35,277 nt of DNA from a virus. A program made the translations under genes and the position numbers. Under the pieces are notes generated by a model that was not told where the DNA came from, did no database searches, and saw nothing but the letters and a program-made list of their open reading frames with translations. The stretch spans positions 1-35,277 of the IMG/VR virus record IMGVR_UViG_3300035698_000910. One strand, given 5' to 3'. Shown here in pieces: positions 6,988-15,309 of this stretch (its first letter is position 1; each line of letters begins with the position of its first letter).

Positions 6988-7882
6988 TCTATTCGGCCAA
7001 CCACAAAAAGCTCTTCATCTACATATAGAAGAAGATAAGAAAGCACCTAAGCATACAGGTAAAATATTTGCAGTCATGGAGAAGTACGATGGCTGGTTTA
7101 TGTATATCGATTGTATACAAGGTGAATGGCAAGGTATTAGAAGCAAGACAGGTAGACCGTTGCCTAGTATGGCTAAATACTCAGGGTTGTTTGAAGAGCT
7201 TGATTATCCAGCAGTGGATTGCAGGCTAATATTCGAAGCCGTGATACCTCAGCATGGAGCACCTCGCGGATACATGGAGTTCAAAGATTGTAATGGTAAA
7301 TTTAACCAAAAGAATCATACACTTCAGGATGTGCATTTAAAAGTACATGATGTAATAATAGCAGGCCGTGACCCAACATTCGAACAGCGAAGAGCAATAT
7401 TGCACAAGCTAATGAACAGATGGTCTTATGCGGATACTGAATGGTTACACATGGTTCCGGTACTAAACAGATCTAGCGACAAAGCAGAGTGGATGAGTAT
7501 ATATAACCTAATCACTGAAGATCGTGGTGAAGGTATAATACTCAAAAACATCGCTGGTAAATACGAAGCAAATAAACGTAATTTCAACCTGATGAAGATC
7601 AAATGCGAACTAACTTTAGACTTGCTGGTAGTAGGAATAGAAGAAGGCGGAGGCAAGTACATTGGAACCCTAGGCAACCTAGTGGTGAAGGACTCGAACG
7701 GAGTGCTAAACAATGTATCGGGAATGTCGGACACACAGAGAGATCTGTGGTACAAGAACCCCGAGCTGATCATGAACAAAGTAGTTGAAGTGAAAGCCAT
7801 GAAACGTTATGATGACGGTAGGCTTAGTGAGGGTAGATTTAAAGCAGAACGCTTTGACAAAACAGAGAAGGGAATTGACTAA
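6977..7882 (+). CDS. ATP-dependent DNA ligase
   Basis: The 301-residue protein seals nicks in DNA. The nucleotidyltransferase motifs are clear: motif I EKYDGW with adenylated Lys36, IRSKTGRPLP downstream (motif Ia-like), motif III LIFEAV (E87), motif IV EGIILKN (E185) and motif V LMKIK (K207, K209). The C-terminus from about residue 212 (LLVVGIEEGGGKYIG..) is the OB fold, ending GRFKAERFDK. Size matches compact phage ligases such as T7's (359). A patch at about 7590-7800, covering the OB-fold start, looks more GC-rich than its surroundings. RBS GAGGTGAG precedes ATG, and the stop overlaps the next start (TAATG). Confidence 0.93.
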   Translation: MSANLFGQPQKALHLHIEEDKKAPKHTGKIFAVMEKYDGWFMYIDCIQGEWQGIRSKTGRPLPSMAKYSGLFEELDYPAVDCRLIFEAVIPQHGAPRGYMEFKDCNGKFNQKNHTLQDVHLKVHDVIIAGRDPTFEQRRAILHKLMNRWSYADTEWLHMVPVLNRSSDKAEWMSIYNLITEDRGEGIILKNIAGKYEANKRNFNLMKIKCELTLDLLVVGIEEGGGKYIGTLGNLVVKDSNGVLNNVSGMSDTQRDLWYKNPELIMNKVVEVKAMKRYDDGRLSEGRFKAERFDKTEKGID

Positions 7883-8094
7883 TGAATGTATCAATAAAGT
7901 GGGCGAAGAAAAGAATAGTAGAATTGGCTGAAAGATTGGGTGTAACATACTGGACTATTCAAATAGAAATAAGACCTAACTCGGAAGTGGAGTATAGAGC
8001 CTATATCGAAAATCAGGAGCCAAGTAGATCCTTTGGATACGGTAAATCACCATTCAAGGCAGTGGAAGCATTAAGGAAAATTCATGCAGCTTGA
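7882..8094 (+). CDS. Hypothetical protein (70 aa)
   Basis: A 70-residue protein starts at the ATG overlapping the ligase stop and ends inside the next gene, so it is coupled to both. It opens with a basic helix (KWAKKRIVELAERLG), has a beta segment with conserved-looking aromatics (YWTIQIEIRP; YRAYIE), and ends GKSPFKAVEALRKIHAA. The pattern suggests a small alpha/beta protein with no enzyme motif. Placement between ligase and kinase suggests an accessory role in DNA or nucleotide metabolism. I do not recognise the family. Confidence 0.7.
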   Translation: MNVSIKWAKKRIVELAERLGVTYWTIQIEIRPNSEVEYRAYIENQEPSRSFGYGKSPFKAVEALRKIHAA

Positions 8095-8680
8095 TTCAGT
8101 AGCGATATTACTTAATGGGCCACCTGGGATAGGGAAAGATGCTTTAGCAGACATAATTGCTAAGGCCTCTGACGTAACCAAGATGGAATACAAAGCTGGC
8201 CTACGTACAGCAACTGCACAGCGTTATAGTGTCAATCAAGAGCAAGCAGATTTATTGTTTGCTCATAGGAAGCAGAAAGAGATCCCTCACTACGCTTTCG
8301 GTAATATATCGCCACGTGACGCCTTAATTGAAACTGATACCTACCTGAAAGAGACTCATGGTCGTTCTATGGTAGGTGAATGGGCTGCACAAGCGGTGAG
8401 AGCAGCAAGAGTAAATAAAGGATGCAAAAACTTTATATTCTCTGATTCTGGTTTCTTACCTGAAGCACAGATGGTAGCTGATGAAGTGGACTTTTTAATA
8501 ATAGTGCAATTGATTCACGAAGATTTCAATTTTGATAGCGATTCAAGAGATTACGTGTATATCAGTGGTGTAAACTCAACAACAGTAAAATACCATGCTA
8601 GACGTGGTACAGAAGAGGAAGACGCAAAAGCTGTCTTATCTCTAGTAAGCGATATCCTATGGGAGAATCGAAATAAATAA
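8084..8680 (+). CDS. P-loop kinase, deoxynucleoside monophosphate kinase-like
   Basis: The 198-residue protein has a Walker A motif LLNGPPGIGKDALAD (K18) near the N-terminus, a helix-rich middle with ISPRDALIETDTYLK, and a strand FIFSDSGFLPEAQ around residues 115-128 that fits the phage dNMP kinase fold (as in T4 gp1), where an Asp follows a hydrophobic strand. Such enzymes phosphorylate dNMPs to dNDPs. This fits a block with an HD nucleotidase and ribonucleotide reductase. The substrate is not provable from the motif. It overlaps the previous gene by 11 bases. Confidence 0.68.
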   Translation: MQLDSVAILLNGPPGIGKDALADIIAKASDVTKMEYKAGLRTATAQRYSVNQEQADLLFAHRKQKEIPHYAFGNISPRDALIETDTYLKETHGRSMVGEWAAQAVRAARVNKGCKNFIFSDSGFLPEAQMVADEVDFLIIVQLIHEDFNFDSDSRDYVYISGVNSTTVKYHARRGTEEEDAKAVLSLVSDILWENRNK

Positions 8681-8693
8681 TAGGAATTAAAGG

Positions 8694-10454
8694 ATGAGAA
8701 TTAGTTACGAAAGAGATTCATTAATCTCAGAGCAGGCGATGAAGCTGTTACAAGACTACTACATGCAACCAGAAGACAAAAGTCCTCAAGATGCGTTTGC
8801 TCGTACTGCTCGTTTCTTTGCTTCAGATGCCAAACACGCACAGAGAATTTATGATGCTGTAAGTAAGCAGTATTTCATGTTCGCAAGCCCGATACTATCA
8901 AATAGCAACGAAGGGAAAGGTTTACCTATCTCTTGTTTCTTGTCATATGTACCGGACACTGTGGAAGGTTTAATAGGCCACGAAGCGGAAACTAAATGGC
9001 TGTCAATATTTGGTGGTGGAGTAGGTGGACACTGGAGTTCTGTAAGAGCTGTGAGTGACAAATCACCTGGGCCAATACCATTTATGCACTCTATAGATGG
9101 GTCAATGACTGCGTTTAAGCAGGGCACAACTAGGAAGGGAGCTTACGCTGCCTACCTTGATGCTAGCCACCCTGATATTCAGGAATTCTTACAAATAAGA
9201 GTACCTACAGGTGGTGATATAAATCGTAAATGTCTGAACATACATAACGGTGTTAACTTTTCTGATGACTTCATGGAAGCAGTAATGCTTGATGATGAGT
9301 GGGATTTAATTTGCCCTTCGAAAGGGGCTGTGTTAGAGACTGTATCTGCTAGATCTATATGGGAAAGCTCAATGACTACGCGTCATCGTACTGGTGAACC
9401 GTATATGAACTTCATAGATACAGCCAATAGATACTTACACCCAGCTCAGAAAGCATTAGGCTTAAAGATTAATGGATCAAATCTGTGTAACGAAATTCAC
9501 TTAGTGACAAGCGAAGAGCGTACTGCTGTTTGTTGCTTATCTTCTTTGAATCTTGAGAAGTACGATGAGTGGAAAGATATTGGCTTAGTGGCTGATCTGG
9601 TGGAATTCTTAGATAATGTGTTAGATCACTTTATTGCCCGTGCTCCAGATGTTATTAGTAGAGCGAGATATGCAGCAATGAGGTCTCGTGATATAGGTAT
9701 TGGTGCAATGGGTTGGCATGGTCTTCTAATGAAGTCCTCTATCCCGTTTGAAAGCGAAGAGGCTATTGCCTTGACGGATACCATATTCTCTAACATCAAC
9801 AAGCAAGGTAAAGATGCTTCTAAAGCTCTAGCCTACTTGCGTGGAGCTTGTCCTGATGCAGTTGAGACTGGCTACGGTGATAGGAACCTACATATATTTG
9901 CAATAGCTCCGAATGCTAATAGCTCTATATTATGTAATGCAACAGCATCAATTGAGCCTATCAAGAGTAATGCTTATGCTCATAGAACTAGACATAATAC
10001 ACATCAGAATGTGAACCCTATACTAATGGATGTACTAAGAGACAAAGCGCCTATGGCTACTTTGACTATGCTTGGTATGACAGTAGAACAATGGGTGAAC
10101 AAACAGCTTGAAATGGTGGTTAGAGACGACGGTAGTGTAAAGACTCTTAGTTGTCTAAATGACCATGAAAAGGAAGTGTTCAGAACATTCCGTGAAATGA
10201 ATATGGTATGGGTAGTAAAACAAGCTGGTGTAAGGCAGAAGCATCTATGTCAGGGACAAAGTGTAAACTTAGATTTCCCTGCTGAGTGTGAGAAGTCTTA
10301 CTTCAATCACGTGCATTTGCTTGCATGGGAGCTTGGCTTGAAAGGACTTTACTATGTCCGTACTGGGTCAGTTGGTAAAGCTGATAAGGTATCAGACAAG
10401 ATTTTAAGAGAAGCCCTTGGTGACTCGGAGGACTGTTTGGCATGTCACAGCTAA
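8694..10454 (+). CDS. nrdA: Ribonucleotide reductase class Ia, large subunit
   Basis: The 586-residue protein reduces ribonucleotides to deoxyribonucleotides. The active site NLCNEI gives N263, C265 (thiyl radical) and E267. The substrate-reducing disulfide pair is C81 (LPISCFLS) and C280 or C281 (AVCCLSS). The C-terminus DCLACHS carries the swinging CxxC (C581, C584) that re-reduces the active site. E. coli NrdA has 761 residues with an N-terminal ATP cone. This protein starts close to the catalytic domain and has no room for one, so dATP feedback inhibition through the cone should be absent (inference). Start: ATG 8694 with AAAGG just upstream. The 3' end overlaps the split endonuclease gene by 13 bases. 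Confidence 0.96.
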   Translation: MRISYERDSLISEQAMKLLQDYYMQPEDKSPQDAFARTARFFASDAKHAQRIYDAVSKQYFMFASPILSNSNEGKGLPISCFLSYVPDTVEGLIGHEAETKWLSIFGGGVGGHWSSVRAVSDKSPGPIPFMHSIDGSMTAFKQGTTRKGAYAAYLDASHPDIQEFLQIRVPTGGDINRKCLNIHNGVNFSDDFMEAVMLDDEWDLICPSKGAVLETVSARSIWESSMTTRHRTGEPYMNFIDTANRYLHPAQKALGLKINGSNLCNEIHLVTSEERTAVCCLSSLNLEKYDEWKDIGLVADLVEFLDNVLDHFIARAPDVISRARYAAMRSRDIGIGAMGWHGLLMKSSIPFESEEAIALTDTIFSNINKQGKDASKALAYLRGACPDAVETGYGDRNLHIFAIAPNANSSILCNATASIEPIKSNAYAHRTRHNTHQNVNPILMDVLRDKAPMATLTMLGMTVEQWVNKQLEMVVRDDGSVKTLSCLNDHEKEVFRTFREMNMVWVVKQAGVRQKHLCQGQSVNLDFPAECEKSYFNHVHLLAWELGLKGLYYVRTGSVGKADKVSDKILREALGDSEDCLACHS

Positions 10455-10615
10455 TTTGCACGACTTGCGGTAGGCATGCTTCACCATCCAGCTTCTGGAT
10501 AAAGTTTCAGAACCGTGCATTGAAGTGGCGTGAATGTAAACTATGTGGAAACCATAGAACAAAAACAAAAACGAGAGGCTCCGTAAGTACGGAGTCACTA
10601 ATGCTAAGTTTGTGA
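10442..10615 (+). CDS. N-terminal part of split endonuclease VII-like gene (zinc knuckle)
   Basis: The 57-residue frame begins inside the nrdA 3' end and has two Cys pairs, ICTTCG and CKLCG, like the N-terminal zinc element of phage endonuclease VII-family HNH proteins. The last residues after about 44 (RGSVSTESLMLSL) look out of frame. In the frame of the next gene, the same DNA reads RLRKYGVTNAKFVSMML, which is the usual KYG-type link between the two halves of this family. The switch point is close to two A5 runs at 10561-10571. A missing base there, or a -1 shift on the A run, would join the halves. Confidence 0.6.
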   Translation: MSQLICTTCGRHASPSSFWIKFQNRALKWRECKLCGNHRTKTKTRGSVSTESLMLSL

Positions 10616-10845
10616 GCATGATGCTAAAGCAAGAGTTTGCTTGTGTCCTATGTGAGGAAGACTTTGAAGAAAGTAGACACACACATATCGATCATTGTCA
10701 CGAAACTGATAGAGTCAGAGGAATCCTATGTCACTATTGTAATACAGCTTTAGGTCTTTTTAAAGAGAAACCTGAGTTAATGAAAAGAGCTGCAAGTTAC
10801 ATAGAGTTCTACAAGGAGAAAAAGCATGCCACAGTTAAAAAGTAA
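10612..10845 (+). CDS. Endonuclease VII-like HNH domain (C-terminal part of split gene)
   Basis: The protein, 77 residues from GTG 10612 (ATG 10618 and 10621 are alternatives), contains CVLCEED, THIDHCHETDRVRGILC and HYCNTALG. This is the endonuclease VII family pattern CxxC ... DHCH.T..VRG.LC..CN..LG, with the catalytic His in DHCH. T4 endonuclease VII resolves branched DNA; family members in phages are also site-specific or homing-like nucleases. The frame is open upstream of the GTG and encodes the family's linker (KYGVT), so this is probably the second half of one gene starting at 10442. The GTG overlaps the upstream stop (GTGA), so separate coupled translation is also possible. It overlaps nrdB by 20 bases. 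Confidence 0.8.
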   Translation: MSMMLKQEFACVLCEEDFEESRHTHIDHCHETDRVRGILCHYCNTALGLFKEKPELMKRAASYIEFYKEKKHATVKK

Positions 10846-11788
10846 GTTACTAGTACAAGCTGCTACATACAAGCCCTTCAATTATGAGTGGGCTGTTCAA
10901 GCCGCAATTGATCATGAAAAGATACATTGGCACGAAGAAGAAGTTGAGCTTGGCGATGATGTGGCTCAGTGGAAGGATGGAAGCCTGACTGATAGGGAGA
11001 AGAATTTCGTAACTCAAATATTGAAATTGTTCACTCAGACAGATGCTCAGGTGGCAGGAAACTATTGTGACCTATTCATCCCGACATTCAAGAACAACGA
11101 AGTACGCCAAATGTTATTGGCATTCGCTTCACGTGAAGGTATACATCAAAGAGCGTATGCATTACTTAATGATACATTAGGTTTGCCTGACTCTATATAC
11201 TCAGAATTTCTAGAATACGAAGCTATGGCTGGTAAGATGGAAATGATGCAGGATAATGATGTATCGACGTTAGAAGGTATTGGTAAAGCATTAGCTCAAA
11301 CAGTATGTAATGAAGGGATGAGCCTATTTAGTTCATTCGTGATGTTACTAAACTTCCAGCGCTTCGGTAAAATGAAGGGTATGTGTAAGATTGCTGAATG
11401 GTCACTACGAGATGAGACAGAGCATGTTGAGGGCATGGCAAAATTGTTTAAAACTTTTTGCAATGAGAATCCTCAAGTGTTGACTGACGAATTCAAACGT
11501 GGGATTTACCAAATGTACCGTGATGCTGTTGATCTGGAAGATAAATTTATCGACCTAGCTGCAGAGAAAGGTATGCCAGAAGGGTTAACTGTTGCTGAGA
11601 TGAAACAATACATTCGTTTCATAGCTAACAGGCGTCTAAACATGATCGGTCTTAAGGATAACTTTGAGAATGCTACGAACCCCTTCCCTTGGTTGGATTG
11701 GATTCTAGGCGAAGGTCACACTAATTTCTTTGAGCAGCGTGTAACAGATTATTCTGTTGGCGGACTTAAAGGTGAGTGGGTCTACTAA
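10826..11788 (+). CDS. nrdB: Ribonucleotide reductase class Ia, small subunit
   Basis: The 320-residue protein houses the diiron-tyrosyl radical cofactor used by the large subunit. Ligands line up as D73 (QTDAQ), E104 and H107 (SREGIHQRAY), E163 (CNEGMS), and E197 with H200 (RDETEH). Tyr111, four residues after H107, is in the position of the radical Tyr122 of E. coli NrdB, so this is the tyrosyl-radical type. The C-terminus is short and ends KGEWVY; an aromatic tail is what docks on NrdA. AAGGAGA precedes ATG 10826. It is separated from nrdA only by the endonuclease VII-like gene. Confidence 0.96.
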   Translation: MPQLKSKLLVQAATYKPFNYEWAVQAAIDHEKIHWHEEEVELGDDVAQWKDGSLTDREKNFVTQILKLFTQTDAQVAGNYCDLFIPTFKNNEVRQMLLAFASREGIHQRAYALLNDTLGLPDSIYSEFLEYEAMAGKMEMMQDNDVSTLEGIGKALAQTVCNEGMSLFSSFVMLLNFQRFGKMKGMCKIAEWSLRDETEHVEGMAKLFKTFCNENPQVLTDEFKRGIYQMYRDAVDLEDKFIDLAAEKGMPEGLTVAEMKQYIRFIANRRLNMIGLKDNFENATNPFPWLDWILGEGHTNFFEQRVTDYSVGGLKGEWVY

Positions 11789-11789
11789 T

Positions 11790-13802
11790 ATGGCGATCCC
11801 TGTAGACGAATTGTATGACGGCTTTCTAGTAAATTCTCTGATTCAGAACTATGGGGATTTACTTAAAGTATCAAGATCTCGAGGTATAAATAAGACCTTA
11901 CCTATCCTAAGACAGTATATATCTGACAACGAATGGGTAAGGGATCAGTACTTCGAGTTAATTAAATCAGAACAAGAAGGTCAAAACATCTTAGAGCATA
12001 ATGTACTCAATACTATTATTGAAGCGCAATTGCATTCTTTCACCAGTGGTGAGAAGAAGAATAATAAGATGTACTCCGATGAAATCAAGAAGATAATTAC
12101 TGAAGGCGACTCTGAAAAGAATGCTGATGGTAGTGTCCGAGTGAGTAAGGAGAAGGGCGAGAGAGCTTCATTAGCACAACTAATACTGGATGAGCCACTA
12201 CAAGTGGACTACAGTAAAGTGACTAATGAGGATGCTGATGAAGTGAGGGAAATACTTATGAATCCAGTGGATGGATTCGAGAGATTCAGTAAATGGTGCT
12301 TTGAGATTCAAATGAGTTTCAAGTTTCAGCATCAAGATTTCCACTCTGAGATATTCAGATTTTGTCAAGAGATAATAGCGGGAACAATTGATAGAGGTAT
12401 TGTAACGATACCACCGAGGCATTCTAAGACTCAGATACTATCGATATTCTTACCGTTATATTCTTTTTGTTGTAATCCAACAAGCCATAACATTATCACA
12501 AGCTATGCAGATGATGTGGTATCTGAATCAAGTGGCTATATTCGTCAGATAATGACTGATAACTTGTTTCAGAAGATATTCCCAGCTGTTCAGATAGATC
12601 CTAACAAAAGGTCATTAGAACGTTGGGGTACTACCAAAGCGGGCGTAATGCACGCAGTCCCTACTGGTGGTAAGATGACTGGGAAGGGTGCCGGTTTACT
12701 ATCGGAAAAATATGCTGGTGTGTTTGTAGTAGATGATGCTATAAAACCCAAGGATGCCTACTCCAATACGATAAGACAAGAAATAAACGACCGTTTCGAT
12801 AATACGTTTATGTCTCGATTAGCAAATGACGGTGTAGTGCAGGATCAGCAGGGTAACCTAATAAATTGTCCTAGGACACCAATGGTTATCATAATGCAGA
12901 GAGTGCATGATGAAGATTTAGTTGGACACATCCTTAGGGGTGGTAGTTCAGATAAATACCTGTGGTTGAACATCCCAGGAATAATCGACAAGGAGTGTGG
13001 TACCGAGAAATGGTATGCGAAGCTTATACAGAAACAAGCGTACACTCATGCAATCCCTTATTTATACGACTTAGGTCGTGGTGAAGGATTGTCTGCTTTG
13101 TGGCCAAGTCGAAAAAGTTTAGACACTCTTTTAAGTATGAAAGAGTCTACTCCGTATACGTTCAACTCACAATATCTAGGCGATCCTACTGCTAAAGGTG
13201 TGGGCTTGGTAAGTGACGAGTGGTGGGTAGAATACGATGTATTAGATAAAGGTAATATCAAGCGAACTTTCATGACGGCTGATACAGCGTCTACAAAAAA
13301 AGATTATTCTGATTACTCTATAGTTTGTCTATGGGGAATCACAAGGGATAATAAGTTGATCTTAATAGATTTAATCCTCGGGAAGTGGGAAACACCAGAG
13401 TTGAGACTTGAGCTAATCAAGTTCTGGAAGAAACACACGGATAATTTTGATGTCAACTACCCTATGCTATTGCCAACGGCACTACATATGGAAGATAAAT
13501 CTTCTGGACAGTTCTTAAACCAACAGTTCGCAAGAGATGGCTTGATCAGAATTATGCCAATTCCCAAAGATAAATCTGCAGGAGATAAAGTAGCAAGATT
13601 CCTTAATACAGTGCCTTACTGGGCACAAGAAAGAATATTAATGCCAGCAGAACATAAACATAGAGCTCATATAATGCGCGAAGTTTTGAATATAACGGGA
13701 TTAGGCAGTGGTACGGGACACGATGATTTCATCGACAACGTATCAGATGCTGTAGTCGTTGCATTCAGTGCAGCTTCCGCGAATTACGATGATTGGCTAT
13801 AA
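11790..13802 (+). CDS. terL: Terminase large subunit
   Basis: The 670-residue protein is the packaging motor ATPase and nuclease. Walker A-like IPPRHSKTQ (K213) and Walker B GVFVVDDA (D315, D316) form the N-terminal ATPase. The C-terminal nuclease has TADTA (D498) on its first strand and GHDDFIDNVSDA (D645, D646) near the end. The first about 190 residues precede the ATPase core as an unusually long, charged extension. I start at ATG 11790, just after the nrdB stop; a frame extension to a TTG at 11757 lies within nrdB and has no support. No small terminase is recognisable in the window; it may be elsewhere or divergent. Confidence 0.95.
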   Translation: MAIPVDELYDGFLVNSLIQNYGDLLKVSRSRGINKTLPILRQYISDNEWVRDQYFELIKSEQEGQNILEHNVLNTIIEAQLHSFTSGEKKNNKMYSDEIKKIITEGDSEKNADGSVRVSKEKGERASLAQLILDEPLQVDYSKVTNEDADEVREILMNPVDGFERFSKWCFEIQMSFKFQHQDFHSEIFRFCQEIIAGTIDRGIVTIPPRHSKTQILSIFLPLYSFCCNPTSHNIITSYADDVVSESSGYIRQIMTDNLFQKIFPAVQIDPNKRSLERWGTTKAGVMHAVPTGGKMTGKGAGLLSEKYAGVFVVDDAIKPKDAYSNTIRQEINDRFDNTFMSRLANDGVVQDQQGNLINCPRTPMVIIMQRVHDEDLVGHILRGGSSDKYLWLNIPGIIDKECGTEKWYAKLIQKQAYTHAIPYLYDLGRGEGLSALWPSRKSLDTLLSMKESTPYTFNSQYLGDPTAKGVGLVSDEWWVEYDVLDKGNIKRTFMTADTASTKKDYSDYSIVCLWGITRDNKLILIDLILGKWETPELRLELIKFWKKHTDNFDVNYPMLLPTALHMEDKSSGQFLNQQFARDGLIRIMPIPKDKSAGDKVARFLNTVPYWAQERILMPAEHKHRAHIMREVLNITGLGSGTGHDDFIDNVSDAVVVAFSAASANYDDWL

Positions 13803-13812
13803 TTGGAGAATA

Positions 13813-14001
13813 ATGATAATGGCAATTAAAACAAGACTAGACAAGCGTTCCGAAGGGAACGGTGAACTAGTAATTGTTGACTCACTAAGTGGTGATGTAA
13901 TAGCCAAGATAGCTGCAGTCAGTAATAAAATAGAGCTTGAAATCACCACGATTGAAGGCTTGCACATCGAGAAACCAAACGGTTACTCAAGCAAACGTTA
14001 G
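13813..14001 (+). CDS. Small hypothetical protein between terminase and portal (62 aa)
   Basis: GGAG at 13805-13808 serves either ATG 13813 or in-frame ATG 13819 (60 residues, MAIKTRLDKRSE); spacing cannot decide. The body is beta-rich (ELVIVDSLSGDVIAKIAAV, then IELEITTIEGLHIEKPNG). The order of three short strands followed by a I.I.KP tail weakly recalls CsrA-family RNA-binding proteins, which some phages carry, but the LTRK start and the RxE motif of CsrA are not clear here. I would treat it as unknown. It lies nine bases before the portal gene in the packaging block. Confidence 0.65.
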   Translation: MIMAIKTRLDKRSEGNGELVIVDSLSGDVIAKIAAVSNKIELEITTIEGLHIEKPNGYSSKR

Positions 14002-14010
14002 GAGGCTCAG

Positions 14011-15309
14011 ATGTCCAATTCCTACCAAGAACGAGTATCAAAGTTTAAGGATGGTTTAGAGAATGTAATGACAGGTCTAGGTGGAGAGAATGATAAAAGC
14101 TCCCACAACAGATGGTATAACACCGGACGTAACCAAGACCACCCCCAGTTAACAGCGAGATTCCGCGAAGACTGGATTGCACAAAAGATCTGTACAATCA
14201 TGCCCCAAGATATGACTCGCGAATGGAGAATGATTAACACCCCTGAAGGCATTGCTGCTGACAAGGAATTTAACGTTCGAGGGATGTTCCGTGAGGCTCA
14301 GAAATGGGCAAGAGTATATGGCACTTCGTGTATACTACTCGACCTTAAAGGTACAGGTGACATATCTAAACCTCTAAACTTCAGGAAATTGAAGCCAGGA
14401 TGCATAAGATCATTACAGGTAGTTGACCGAACACGTCTATTCCCTGTGGGTGAAGTGGATTACAATCCGTTGAGTCCTAATTACGGTAACCCAGAACAAT
14501 ATATACTAGGTGGAAGCTCTCAGAGAATTCATTCAAGTAGAATATTAAGATTCGAAGGTACCGAGTTAACTAGATATGAGCAATGGCGTAACCAATGGTA
14601 CTCTGATTCTGTATTAATACCTTTGACTACTACTATGGATAACTTCCATGTAGCAGCACAGTCAGCAGCGGCTCTTACACAAGAAGCAAGTGTTGACGTA
14701 GTGACAATTGAAGGTCTGCAAAATCTACTAACAAACCCGTCTGGTGAAGCGGCTATAATGAAACGCTTCCGTATGATGAAGACTATGAAGTCTGCTCATA
14801 ATATAATTCTACTAGATAGTACAGAAGAATATAATACTAAGACACTCTCTTTGAGTGGTGTTAAAGATCTTATTTGGGAGTACTTGAGAGTAGTAGCAGC
14901 GGCAGTAGGTGTACCTGCAACAAGGTTCTTATCAGCAAGTCCAGACGGCATGAACGCAACTGGTGAGTCAGACTTAAACAACTATATTGATATGCTGAAA
15001 GGCGAACAAATAGCTAAGTTTGATCCTAGAGTCTTGGTGATAGATAAAATACTACAAGCTCACTTTGGTATCCCACCATGGGAATATGAGTGGAATTGTA
15101 TATTCCCTGAATCAGCAATACAGGCTAATGAAAGAGAGAAGACCCAGTCTGAAACTCTTCAAAACTATGTTGATGCATTAGTACTAAGTCCAGCTGAAGT
15201 AAGAGCAATCTTAGTTTCCAGACAGACTTATAAGGGAGTGGATTTAAGCGGACCTCCGCCAACCCCACCACCTGAAAATAAACCCACCGGAGATTCAAAT
15301 GCAAAGTAA
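14011..15309 (+). CDS. Portal protein (DUF1073 family)
   Basis: The 432-residue protein should form the dodecameric ring through which DNA enters and leaves the head. It matches the DUF1073 portal pattern: an early N-terminal NRWYNTGRNQDHPQLT segment, WIAQKICTIMPQDMTREWR, WARVYGTSCILLD, LQVVDRTRLFP, then IHSSRILRFEGTEL, and in the C-terminal half GVPATRFLSASPDGMNATGE, which is characteristic. The C-terminus is Pro-rich (PPPTPPPENKP). AGGAGG precedes ATG 14011. It follows the terminase and overlaps the protease-scaffold gene by 11 bases, the usual order in this head module. Confidence 0.93.
   Translation: MSNSYQERVSKFKDGLENVMTGLGGENDKSSHNRWYNTGRNQDHPQLTARFREDWIAQKICTIMPQDMTREWRMINTPEGIAADKEFNVRGMFREAQKWARVYGTSCILLDLKGTGDISKPLNFRKLKPGCIRSLQVVDRTRLFPVGEVDYNPLSPNYGNPEQYILGGSSQRIHSSRILRFEGTELTRYEQWRNQWYSDSVLIPLTTTMDNFHVAAQSAAALTQEASVDVVTIEGLQNLLTNPSGEAAIMKRFRMMKTMKSAHNIILLDSTEEYNTKTLSLSGVKDLIWEYLRVVAAAVGVPATRFLSASPDGMNATGESDLNNYIDMLKGEQIAKFDPRVLVIDKILQAHFGIPPWEYEWNCIFPESAIQANEREKTQSETLQNYVDALVLSPAEVRAILVSRQTYKGVDLSGPPPTPPPENKPTGDSNAK

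Noticed and set aside
11757-11789. Upstream TTG start for the large terminase
   Set aside because: It lies within the nrdB coding sequence and lacks a ribosome-binding site; ATG 11790 directly after the nrdB stop is simpler.
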